DNA from: Paulinella micropora
Taxonomy: Eukaryota > Cercozoa > Imbricatea > Euglyphida > Paulinellidae
Assembly (NCBI GenBank): GCA_019918135.1
Contig: WBZZ01005947.1
Location: 238,501 to 302,500 of the forward strand
Length of the DNA: 64,000 nt
Direction of reading: 5' to 3'
Under the pieces are notes generated by a model. That model made no database searches and was not told where the DNA came from. It was given only the letters and a program-made list of their open reading frames with translations. This document shows positions 10,112 to 18,187 of this stretch, piece by piece. The position numbers were made by a program, and so were the translations under genes. Positions within the stretch are counted from its first letter, which is position 1. The number at the start of each line of letters is the position of its first letter.

Positions 10112-10663
10112 TCAAGAAGGAAAATAGAAAGACTTCAAGTCGGCAAGGAGCAATAGAATACCTATCAAAAAAGAGACAATGGAAAATACCAGTATACACA
10201 CAAACGTTTGATAATTCCACTCACTTATAAATCTTCGTCCGCAGCATGTCTTATATGGTGGCAGCTTAGTCATGTATTCATGGGACTTAAACTCTTCACG
10301 GTGCCTTTTCTTTTCATCCTGGCAATAGACGGCTATGGCGCAAAGAAGGCTAATAATGGGGACAGGCACCAGAAAAACGACACCAGAGATATAGTTGTCT
10401 CTTGGAAGACAGGTAAGGCTGATTGAGTACGAAATAGCGCAGGCGCCGCTACAGTGAGCCTGCCAGCTAATAGTGAGGTTAGGGTGTGCAGATCGCCCTT
10501 GGCTTCCAATATTAATATCGTGTTTGTAGCTTTGTCTGCCCGCTTTGCAATCACTCGGTTCGTTAGCCCAGGTCACACGGCCGTTGGTTTGGAACGTTAT
10601 ATTGGTCATGTTGGAGCTGTCGCTAGGATTGTACAAAAATAGAATGTTGTCAAGAATTTGCAT
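10112..10663 (-). CDS. Two-helix membrane protein with N-glycosylation sites
   Basis: Intact 183-residue frame, ATG at 10663, stop at 10112. The first ~90 residues are polar, with Cys pairs and Asn-X-Ser/Thr sites (NMT, NLT), consistent with an external domain. One hydrophobic helix is at about residues 92-114 (GVVFLVPVPIISLLCAIAV). A basic loop contains a KTCCGRR cluster. A second helix is at about 151-174 (FVCILVFSIVSFLIGILLLL). No cleavable signal peptide is obvious; the N-terminus is MQILDNILFLY. A small type III or two-pass envelope/surface protein is a reasonable guess. No family was recognised. Confidence 0.6.
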   Translation of the reverse strand: MQILDNILFLYNPSDSSNMTNITFQTNGRVTWANEPSDCKAGRQSYKHDINIGSQGRSAHPNLTISWQAHCSGACAISYSISLTCLPRDNYISGVVFLVPVPIISLLCAIAVYCQDEKKRHREEFKSHEYMTKLPPYKTCCGRRFISEWNYQTFVCILVFSIVSFLIGILLLLADLKSFYFPS

Positions 10664-10741
10664 TCCTTAGCCGAGGTTTTGTCAAAGGGTTTAAAGAACC
10701 CGATAATCACGCCCCCTGCAGAGGAACTGTCGTTGGTCCAT

Positions 10742-12103
10742 TTAACGGACGGCGAGACGGCCGCACTGCAGACCCCTGTCGTTGAATACGCGGCCGGAGC
10801 AGTTGAGGCGCTTGCCGAGGCCGTTCTTGCGGAACTCGCCGTCCTTGCGGCTCAGGAGCTCGCTGAGGCTGCGGAGCCCCTCGGGCGGCCGCAGCGCGGG
10901 CGGGACCGTGGGCGGGGCCGCGGCCGCCGAGTGGGGCGCCGGGGGGTGCACGGGCGCGTGGCTCGTGAGGCCCGCACACCAGCAGTTGTAGGCGGCGGTC
11001 AGCGTGCGGAGGTACTCGGTCGTCAGCACGCAGCCCGGCCCCTGCTGCCACAGCGCGCCCGCCTCGAGCGCCAGCGGGGCGCCGGGCACGGCCCGGGCGG
11101 GGTTCCCCCACGCCCGCCCCCCCAGGTGCCGCTCCAGCGCCAGCCGGAGCTCCCAGGCGCAGCGCAACAGGTCGGCGACGGCGTACGCGTTGTCGGCCAG
11201 CTCGTGGCCGTAGCTCAGCAGCACCTGGCGGCCGTCCACGCTCGCGTGCGTCACGGGCAGCAGCGCGCGCGAGGGGACCAGGCACGCGAAGCGGAAGAGG
11301 CGTTCGGGGTGCGCGGGCAGGCGGGCCCGCACCCAGGCGTCGGCCGGCGCCGCGGCGAGCCAGGCGCGCAGCGCCGCCGAGGGCACCTGCGCCCGGCCGC
11401 CGCCGGCCCGGGGGCAGCACCAGCCGCACAAGTTCTCGAGCGCCGCGCGGCCGGCGGGGCAGCGGAATTGGACCTCGGCCCACAGGCCGCACAGCTTGAC
11501 CAGGCGGGGCTGCGCGCAGCCGCAGCCGCCCGCCTCCACCGCACAGCGCACGACACCCCGCTTGCGGGCCAGGGCGCTGCCCAGGGCGCGGGACATGAGC
11601 GCCGCGCCCGGCGCGGCCACAGGGGCGGCCGAGCCCAGGCCCCGGACCGGCGGCGCCGGCGGCAGCCCCCGCGCGGCCTCCTCGCGCCGCACAAAGTCGC
11701 GCAGCGTAGCGCAGCAGCCGCCGAGGACCGCGAGCCTGGCCCGGCAGGCCACGAGCTGCTCCTTCAGCCCGGCCGCCGACTGCAGCTCCGCCGCCAGCGC
11801 CGGGGTCAGCTCGCGGCCCAGCCCGCGCGGCAGCCGGCGGGTCACGCCCGCGTGCGCCAGCTTCTGCAGGCGCTGCAGCAGCGCCTCGGCCAGGGACGCC
11901 TCACGCAGGCGCAGGCACGCCGCCGCGGCCAGCGAGAACGGCTGCCCGGCCGCGCAGGCGAGCGCGCGCCACACCTTAGGGTCTGTGCAGACCTGCCCAA
12001 CGCCAACTTCCACAAGTACACTATGCAACTCAATTTCTATCGGCTTCTCGCGGAAAGGCAGACCGGGCGCCCGGTTCTCGGTATGTTCCTCGCCGTCTTC
12101 CAT
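10742..12103 (-). CDS. GC-rich uncharacterised protein in an inserted-looking island
   Basis: Open on the minus strand down to a TAA at 10742. The text is protein-like over about 10780-11985, for example AWVRARLPAHPERLFRFACLV and a Cys cluster around CGWCCPR. This 1.2 kb is markedly more GC-rich than both flanks, so both strands stay open by composition. The plus-strand reading is Arg/Gly/Ala-rich and looks like a shadow. The start is uncertain. The ATG at 12103 (MEDGEEH) would make the first ~40 codons antisense to a nuclease fragment, so the original start may have been lost at a junction near 11985. No domain was recognised; pairs of Cys and His may bind metal. The island could be a transferred segment. 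Confidence 0.4.
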   Translation of the reverse strand: MEDGEEHTENRAPGLPFREKPIEIELHSVLVEVGVGQVCTDPKVWRALACAAGQPFSLAAAACLRLREASLAEALLQRLQKLAHAGVTRRLPRGLGRELTPALAAELQSAAGLKEQLVACRARLAVLGGCCATLRDFVRREEAARGLPPAPPVRGLGSAAPVAAPGAALMSRALGSALARKRGVVRCAVEAGGCGCAQPRLVKLCGLWAEVQFRCPAGRAALENLCGWCCPRAGGGRAQVPSAALRAWLAAAPADAWVRARLPAHPERLFRFACLVPSRALLPVTHASVDGRQVLLSYGHELADNAYAVADLLRCAWELRLALERHLGGRAWGNPARAVPGAPLALEAGALWQQGPGCVLTTEYLRTLTAAYNCWCAGLTSHAPVHPPAPHSAAAAPPTVPPALRPPEGLRSLSELLSRKDGEFRKNGLGKRLNCSGRVFNDRGLQCGRLAVR

Positions 12104-12493
12104 CCCAGACAAAACGATTTTTATTTCGAACAAGTACCAGACAGGAAGAAAAAGGCACTGCAGTGCTTGGCAATCAGGCGGCACCATCTGGGGCTTTGTT
12201 ACACCAACGAAATCAACTCTATCCTGCAAGAGGCCGCGGAAAACAAGGAACAGCAAATAGGAGCAGCGGGCGCCCAAAAAATCCGGACTTATCTCTGCTA
12301 CCTCGGGCTGCTAAGCGAAGAACCCGGGCTGGCGGCCACGGAGCTTGATGCCTCCTGGGTCACGGGCTGGCCCGCGCTCAGGGGCCGGCTGCTAGACAAG
12401 ACCTCTCTCCGTCTCCGGGCCGGAGCGCTCCCCTTGTGCCACACCCTGGGCGTCGGGCCCGTCAAAAAGGTCTTGCAGTTGTCAAGCGCTTAA
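11985..12493 (+). pseudogene. C-terminal fragment of a PD-(D/E)XK-type nuclease
   Basis: From about 11985 the plus strand encodes NANFHKYTMQLNFYRLL, then VLGMFLAVFHPRQ and FEQVP. The order 'h.Y..QLN.Y..iL', 'g..v..M.l..lHP', 'i.VP' is the conserved C-terminal half of a PD-(D/E)XK nuclease family common in nucleocytoplasmic large DNA viruses. The upstream half, with the catalytic Asp and Glu-x-Lys residues, is missing. It is replaced by the GC-rich island whose coding strand is opposite. The stop TAA at 12491-12493 overlaps the stop of the convergent gene at 12490. Without its catalytic half the fragment should be inactive. Confidence 0.55.
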
Positions 12494-13424
12494 AAGTGCA
12501 CGCCCAAAGAATTGTCGTGCAGCGCTGCCAACTTGCCCTCCAGCTCTTCTACGCGGCTCTGCAGACTAATCTGCAACGGCTCCTCAGCTTTTAGCTTATT
12601 AAGCGTTTCCTCTAGCTTGACCAGCCTCTGTGAAAGTTCTTCTAATAAAGTTATTAATCTGGCCAAGTCTGTATCCGGGCTCGGAACCCTCGTTCTTGGC
12701 GGCAGAACGCCAAGTGCCCCGTCCTCTTCTTCTTCTTCGGCCGGGAATAGCGCAGGTCTGGGCGGCCACTGCGAGGGTGCCGCTCTGGCCGCCGAGGCGG
12801 CTGCTGCTGCTGCTGCTGCTGTATGTTCACGTTTCGAATTATCGACGCTAGCCGCTCCGCAAGAAGAAGCCTCGGGATTCCGGCCGCCGGTTGTAGTAGT
12901 TGTGGTCGTAATAGCAGTAGTGGTAGTGGTAGAAGTAGTAGCAGCCGCAGCGTTGCCAAACGCGCTTGACTGCAACGGGTCCTGAGCAGTTATGCTGTTA
13001 TACAACCGTTGTACGCATTCATCCGCGATCTGCCGAGACTGTAGGTCAGGAGGAGGACAAGCGGCCGGTGACTGTCTACTCGGATGCAATATATAGGCGC
13101 CCCTGCGCCAATTCTCGTTCGTGCGGCGGCGCTTGTCTCCGGCGTCCGCCATGTGTTCTTTGCTTGGAGGTTCGGATCTCGTCGCCTCACCTTTCCCCCT
13201 CCACCCCTCCCATCTTCTTTCCGTTGCAACACGGCGCTCTCTTTATGCAAGGTCGGGGGGTCGGGCAGTTGCACCCACCCTTCGGCGCCGTGCCGTTCTT
13301 GTATCAAGTCTAACATTACACGCTCGTGTTCCTCCTGTGTGCGCCTTTTTTTGCGCCGGGGTTCTCCCTCGCCGTCGGGCAAGGCCCGCCGAGAAAGGGG
13401 CGCGGTAGAGGGTTTCCCACCCAT
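12490..13424 (-). CDS. Coiled-coil, low-complexity (probably nuclear) protein, one likely frameshift
   Basis: A frame open from the ATG at 13424 (MGGKPSTAPLSRR) carries a basic cluster (PRRKKRRT) that looks like a nuclear localisation signal. At about 13150 the protein-like text passes to another frame that starts with its own ATG (MADAGDKRRRTNENW, 13152) and ends at 12490. Either this is one ~300-residue gene with an indel, or two overlapping genes. The middle contains Thr runs, an Ala run and a Glu run. The C-terminal ~60 residues form a leucine-heptad coiled coil (LITLLEELSQRLVKLEETL). No catalytic motif was seen. The long simple-sequence runs are typical of disordered linkers. Confidence 0.5.
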
Positions 13425-13429
13425 GTTCC

Positions 13430-13546
13430 CAAAAAAAAATAAAGAAGAAAAGATTTTTTTTTAGTACTTGCGCACTTTTGCAGCTGCACACCTCCCCTCC
13501 CCCTCCCTCTCTCCTTCTTCCCCCCCCCCCCCCCCCTCTCCTCCTT
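13430..13546. other. Low-complexity spacer
   Basis: A run of A, then T, then long C/T-rich sequence with a run of 16 C near 13520-13535. No gene seen. Confidence 0.7.
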
Positions 13547-13771
13547 TTACTTGCTCCCCCCTGATAAACGTCCTAGGGAAGGAGGGGGGGGGGAGGGAGA
13601 GGGGACGAAGGGGGAAGGTGTGTGTGTGTGGGGGCAGGTAATCAACCAGAGCACTATAAGCACGGGGTTTTCCCTGTCTGCTAGTGATGATAGAAGCAAG
13701 GACAAGAATGTGTACAGTGCTTGTCCGGTCACGATTGCTAGCACCAGTTGTTGGTAGGGTATTAAATGCAT
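13547..13771 (-). CDS. Possible small hydrophobic protein, 74 residues
   Basis: A minus-strand frame begins at the ATG at 13771 (MHLIPYQQLVLAIVTG). It encodes two hydrophobic stretches (QLVLAIVTGQALYTFLSLLL and VLIVLWLI), then a Pro/Ser-rich tail formed by the purine-rich spacer, ending at 13547. Outside this piece the same frame is low complexity. The two helices and a start right at the beginning of the hydrophobic part make a small membrane protein plausible. Chance reading of a T-rich stretch is the alternative. Confidence 0.3.
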   Translation of the reverse strand: MHLIPYQQLVLAIVTGQALYTFLSLLLSSLADRENPVLIVLWLITCPHTHTPSPFVPSPSPPPPSLGRLSGGSK

Positions 13772-14018
13772 GCCCTTTTTGCTTACTTTTATAAAGCTCT
13801 CCGGTCTCGGGGTGCTTTCTCTCCCCGCCCCCTCTCCCCTCGTTCCTCCTCCCCCTTTCCCTTCATCTCCCTCTCCTCCCCTCCCCCCCCCCCCCCCTGG
13901 TCCTTTCCTTGGACTTGTCCTGTGGGGGGAGGGCCCAGGACAGCCCTCTCCCGCTAAAATTTGTAAAACAAGAAAAGGAGCGAAACCTGGCCCTCTCCCC
14001 CTCCTCTCGGTCTTGATT

Positions 14019-14429
14019 ATGATAGATCTAGATTTTGTTCGCTTAGCAGAGTGGCTTTCGGAAGCCGAAAAGTATTTGAATAATACGATAGCAGCTGGGC
14101 CGCTGGCGCAGAGCATCCAGCCCGGTCTGTACAATGCAAGTGCCTACCTCTGGTTGGCGTTTTTATTTTTCATGTTGTGGCTCGTGCGGGTAATAACCAA
14201 GGCGTGCACTCGCCGTGTGGCGCAGGCCAAGCCGGCGGTTGCTCCGCCCGAAACCTCCTCCGCCCCGCAGGATCTAGCGCCAACCAAAAAAACAGGGTTT
14301 AATGATCTAAGCTGCGAGCCCCTGCAGGGTAAACACCCCTGTTGGGACAACAGAAATATCAGGTGGACCCGACTACCACGCGACAATACTGACAGTCTCT
14401 CTAGAATGTTGGAAGACCTGTACGAGTGA
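14019..14429 (+). CDS. Single-pass membrane protein, 136 residues
   Basis: Intact frame with ATG at 14019 (MIDLDFVRLAEWL) and TGA at 14427-14429. The N-terminal ~40 residues are amphipathic. One hydrophobic helix (YLWLAFLFFMLWLVRVIT) spans about residues 44-61, followed by a basic stop-transfer segment (KACTRR), then a polar tail ending in acidic residues (MLEDLYE). There is no signal peptide, so it is probably a small anchored protein with the tail in the cytosol. It ends 60 bases from the stop of the convergent gene at 14490. No family was recognised. Confidence 0.6.
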   Translation: MIDLDFVRLAEWLSEAEKYLNNTIAAGPLAQSIQPGLYNASAYLWLAFLFFMLWLVRVITKACTRRVAQAKPAVAPPETSSAPQDLAPTKKTGFNDLSCEPLQGKHPCWDNRNIRWTRLPRDNTDSLSRMLEDLYE

Positions 14430-14489
14430 GGTCCGACCCCCGCCGCAAAAGACAGCCCCGCGCGAGCGCCAGGCACTGCTGGGTCGTGC

Positions 14490-15306
14490 TCAGTAGCTCT
14501 CGCAGCTCGTCCAGGACGGGCGCGACGTGTGACTCTGGGGGGCCCGCGGACCCGCCGGCTCACCGTACAAGTAATGGACAAGCTCTTGTGAGGCTTGGCG
14601 TCGGCTGCTGCTACTAGGCTGTATCGTCTTGGTCCCAGTGCCGTACCAGTCCTCTATGGTGTCCGGCGAAGGGGGGTACAGGTCGTCTCGCTTGATTTCT
14701 TTTCTTTTCTTCTCAAACCTGTCGTCGAGCCCCGCGGCCCGCGGCCTTGCCTCCTGCATAGACCAAACAGGCAGTAGAGCTACTCGCATTGGAGGGCTCA
14801 ATCGCCAGGTATCTGACAGTCGTGTCACCACGGAGCCAAAACTGGCGCCAGACTGGCACAGCTGTCGCACGCTTTCTTTCCACTGGTAAAAGGCCTCGTC
14901 GCGGCTTCTGGTGGTGCCTCGCAGCGGACCGCTCACACCCACTACAGTGTAACTTTGCTTGGCCCAAGAAACACGCTGTTCCAGCATGGCTTTCTCGCCA
15001 AAACCAATAGATTTGCCTGGCGCTGCATACCTGCTGCCAGGACGAAGGCCGGGGGTGCTCCGCCGCTGAAAAAGACGGAGCTCTCGGCCTTGTATAGAAA
15101 CCTGTAGGTCTTTGCCCTTAGGGGTTGTCACGTAAAGACACTCTACTAAACGTAAGGAAGTTTGGTTGCGCCCACCCTGCGTCCTCCTCCTCAAAAGCTA
15201 ACATTAAAGGCGAGTATGCATTTTCAGAGAGATAATACAACGCAATGTCTCCCAATGGCTTGCTGCTAGTGCGCTGCTTCTTTGACACACCCCGCGCCGA
15301 TCTCAT
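14490..15306 (-). CDS. Uncharacterised ~270-residue protein, one frameshift
   Basis: ATG at 15306 (MRSARGVSKKQRT). The first ~45 codons run in one frame (GDIALYYLSENAYSPLML), then the text changes frame near 15180, beside a CCC/CCTCCTCC stretch, and continues to the TAG at 14490. The body contains LRLVECLYVTT and a Trp-containing helix (AFYQWKESVRQLC). A very basic segment (EKKRKEIKR) precedes a Ser run and a C-terminal helix (QELVHYLYG). The mixed alpha/beta look and basic patch give no recognised family. Confidence 0.5.
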
Positions 15307-15309
15307 CAA

Positions 15310-15582
15310 AAGGTGGCCCCTATACCGGTTGCTGTCCTTTTAATCTTCCTTCCTGGCCCCTTTCTCGATCTGTCTGTCTGTCTGTCGAGTGGCCAAGAGG
15401 GAAAAAGAGGGGGGGGGGGGGCAAGACCCCCCCCCCCCTTCCCCCCTCCCCACTCGTCACAAGCAACTCCTCTCCCCCTTCCCTCCCTTTTCCCTCCCCC
15501 CGCCCCCTTCCCCAATCCCCGCTCGATTTTTTAATAAAACTGCAGGTTTTTGACAGAATTCCCAGTTTGCTGGCCCTGGTCA
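15310..15582. other. Low-complexity spacer with convergent terminators
   Basis: Long C runs and G runs (15403-15440) and pyrimidine-rich sequence between two minus-strand genes. On the minus strand ATTAAA at 15530-15535 is a likely polyadenylation signal for the gene ending at 15583. TCTG repeats occur at 15370-15385. No gene seen. Confidence 0.6.
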
Positions 15583-16446
15583 TTAATTGCATATTTCATA
15601 GAGCGCATTCATGAGCAAAAAGTCGCTTAAAAGCGCCAGGGAGGACATTAGTGTAAAACCCCTGCCGTATTTAGATTTTCCCTCGTCGTCGTCGTCGGTA
15701 TAATTAAAGCAAAACGAAAACAGGTCCAAGTATTTTGCAATGGTTCTTGTGCCAGTTAAACAATCAAGAGCACAGAACAGCAGAACAGTATAAAAAGCCG
15801 CTGCCTGCACACCGCAGGCGGCCTGCAACCAGAGGACGTCTGGCACTCGTTCCAATTTAGAAAGCCATACATAAAAACAGGTAAAGAAACTGGCCGAAAT
15901 AGTCGCTTGCAAGAATTGACAGAATAACATCAAAGGACTAGCCTTATCTGTCACGCAGACAGAGATCAAGGCTATTACGTTGAAGACGGCGCTTGTCCAA
16001 GAAAGAGCCGACCAAGCATCGATGTCCTCGAGTTTTTCTTGTCCCACCAAAAAGAGAGTCAGGGTGGCCGACACGTAACAGCCGAGCAAACGAAAGACTT
16101 CGTTTTTCCTGAACTGTTGTGAATCGGCAGTATCATTTTTTCCGCGGGAGTCAGAAGAAGAAGAAGCAGTAACATTTTTGTTGCGGGGCTTAGAGTAGCA
16201 GCAAAGAAAGTAGCAGCAATCAAAAAAGGCGTATATCAGCTGGATGGCAGCCGCCGACAGTGCCAGACGCAGCGAGGTGAGGTGTTCGGAACAAGGCTGG
16301 TCGAACAGCAGTGCCACATTAATCACAATGAAGACGTAGGCTATCACCATAACGCCAGAGAAAAGGGCATCGCTATAGGATATTAGGAGATCGCACATCC
16401 GTGATGCTGATGAGGGTGTGCTTTGCTCTGCATATCCCCCAAACAT
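15583..16446 (-). CDS. Multi-pass membrane protein, 287 residues
   Basis: Intact frame, ATG at 16446 (MFGGYAEQST), TAA at 15583. About seven hydrophobic segments can be seen: around VMVIAYVFIVINVALL, LALSAAAIQLIYAFF, LLGCYVSATLTLFLV, AVFNVIALISVCV, FLQATISASFFTCFYV, VQAAAFYTVLLFC and the C-terminal LMSSLALLSDFLLM. A charged, Ser-rich loop (~85-115) lies after the second helix and an acidic patch (DDDDEGK) near the C-terminus. A transporter, receptor-like or viral envelope multi-pass protein are all possible; no signature residues were recognised. Confidence 0.65.
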   Translation of the reverse strand: MFGGYAEQSTPSSASRMCDLLISYSDALFSGVMVIAYVFIVINVALLFDQPCSEHLTSLRLALSAAAIQLIYAFFDCCYFLCCYSKPRNKNVTASSSSDSRGKNDTADSQQFRKNEVFRLLGCYVSATLTLFLVGQEKLEDIDAWSALSWTSAVFNVIALISVCVTDKASPLMLFCQFLQATISASFFTCFYVWLSKLERVPDVLWLQAACGVQAAAFYTVLLFCALDCLTGTRTIAKYLDLFSFCFNYTDDDDEGKSKYGRGFTLMSSLALLSDFLLMNALYEICN

Positions 16447-16539
16447 AATCTACCAGCAGCCACAAACAGCAAGTCCTGTAGATATTTAAGCATATATCAA
16501 GTGAGGAAAGTCCAAGATAAAATTTGTTTTCCTCCTCGG

Positions 16540-16700
16540 TGGCATCGGCCCCGGGGAGGAGAGAGAGAGAGAGAGAGAGAGGGAGGAAGGGGGGGGGGGG
16601 AGGAAGGGAAGCTATTGCACTCGGGAGCGGGAGAGAGAAAAGAAGGGGGGGGGGGAGGGGGAGTGGGAAAAGGGGCCCTACAAATGCTACAAGTAGAGTT
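16540..16700. promoter_or_regulatory. Purine-rich divergent spacer
   Basis: GA repeats and G runs (9 and 10 G) between two divergent genes; probably includes both promoters. No TATA box is obvious close to the plus-strand start. The long homopurine strand could adopt triplex or quadruplex structure. Confidence 0.3.
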
Positions 16701-16743
16701 GTAAGGTTTTTGGTGTAATGTGCTTTTTGTCGTCAGATTTTTG

Positions 16744-18053
16744 ATGCAGCAGAAGCAAGAGGTGGAATTGCAAGTAAAGACAAACCGGGTCGTAGCAGAG
16801 GCGTGCGTGCAGGCTCTTGCTCAGCTAGGCCCGGTGCCAGGCTCACAGGCCCGTTTGGCGGCGTGGGAAACCTTGGCACAAGATTCCGTTTCCAGCAGCG
16901 CTCTTCCTACCAGCGCCGAGCTGAAGCTTTTTTGGGAAAAATTCCTGCTGGTGCAATGGCAGGGACTTGCGGGGCTGCGCGCAGCAATACCAGGCTTGAA
17001 CGAAGGAACGGCCCGGTGTTACCTGGCGGAGCTGGCGGCGGAGCTGTCCAGGCTAAGCGAACAGGACCTGAGCCGCGGGGCCGCGCGGCGCTGGACGGGC
17101 AACTGGCTCGCCGCTGCGCTGCAAGCTTCCATGGAGGTTTTGTTGGTTCTGGATCACCGGGAAGCGGGGCTGCGGCGCTGTTTGCAGGGGCTACCCTTTG
17201 TCGCGTGCGAGGAGCTACCCTTAGGCGACATTGCCTTTCGCCTGCAAGGGCGTACCAGACGCCTGTTTGAACGCAAACGAGCGGACGATTGTTTACAGGG
17301 CATCTACTCGGGTCGTTTCCAGGCACAGCGTGAGGCGCTGGCGGATTGGGTGCGCGAAGAGCCCGTGCAGCGCAGCGGTTGCGTAGGCTACATTTTTGAA
17401 AGCCCCGGCTGGCTGCTGCAAGCCGAAACAAACGCGCAGAATCCTTTGCTGTTAGGCTTGAAGCGGGCGCAGGTGCTGTGCAAGGGCGGCTCCGAGCCAG
17501 ACGCGGCGGCGCTGGCGCTGTTGCGCTCTACCGAGTGCAGCACGCAAATTAAGTACGGTTTCCAGTCCTTCAATACCGCCCACATTCTGCACACGGCAGT
17601 GCTGATCTTGAACTTGTTTCGTGCTTGGGAAGCTATCGCTAGTACTGGTGCAGGCACTGCTACGGGAGGACAACGGACCACAACAGGCGATAGCGGTAAA
17701 CTGCAAGCCGCGGTAGTACACGAGCGCGCGCGCCAGGGGCGCCGCACCTATCGCGCGGGGTCAGACCTGTCGCTCGGACAGGCCGAGCGGCTTGGCTGTT
17801 ACGCCGCAATCCGAGGGGTCAGCCCCGCGGTGGCTAGGGCGCTGTGTGCGCGCTACCCTACGGTAGCGAAACTAGTCAAGAGATGTCTGGACTTGGGGGG
17901 GCGGGCTGCAGGCAGGAATTGGCAGCGCTGCAGTTCCGCGCCCGCCCCACCGCGCCGCCGCGCCGCTTGGGACCCAAACTTGCGACGCGCATCTTGTGTC
18001 GCTTGGGCGCTTACGAGTGCAATCGGGACAAAAGCAAACCCTGTACCTGCTAG
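16744..18053 (+). CDS. ERCC4-domain (XPF/MUS81-type) structure-specific endonuclease
   Basis: Family members cut branched DNA at repair and recombination intermediates. Residues ~133-200 carry the ERCC4 signature in order: LLVLDHREAG (D-x-R-E), LPLGD, then FERKRADD with GRFQAQREAL. These match the metal-binding D/E and the ERKxxxD core. Residues ~360-395 (IRGVSPAVARALCARYP) look like the helix-hairpin-helix that follows the nuclease domain. The frame breaks at a run of seven G at about 17894; the shifted frame adds ~50 protein-like residues and ends at TAG 18051. The start chosen is the ATG at 16744, since an upstream GTG is unlikely in a eukaryote. Related nucleases occur in asfar-, irido- and marseilleviruses as well as in all eukaryotes. 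The short length and compact context favour the viral type (inference). Confidence 0.72.
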
Positions 18054-18148
18054 CACGCGCGGGGAGGGGGGGGGGGAAGGAGGGGAGGAAGGAGCGCGCG
18101 CGAGAGAGAGAGAGAGGAGAGAGAGGAGAGAGAGCCGCCAAAGTTATT

Positions 18149-18156
18149 TTAATTAA
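18149..18156. terminator. TTAATTAA polyadenylation-like palindrome
   Basis: Provides ATTAAA about 100 bases after the nuclease stop and 32 bases before the next ATG (18188), in an otherwise purine-rich spacer. Confidence 0.45.
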
Positions 18157-18187
18157 AGGAAGAGGAACAGAGAAACAGGAGAAAAAA

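Noticed and set aside
10658-11980. Long plus-strand open frame running into the nuclease fragment
   Set aside because: Its translation is Arg/Gly/Ala/Gln low complexity produced by GC-rich sequence; the minus strand is protein-like there. Only the part after ~11985 was kept.
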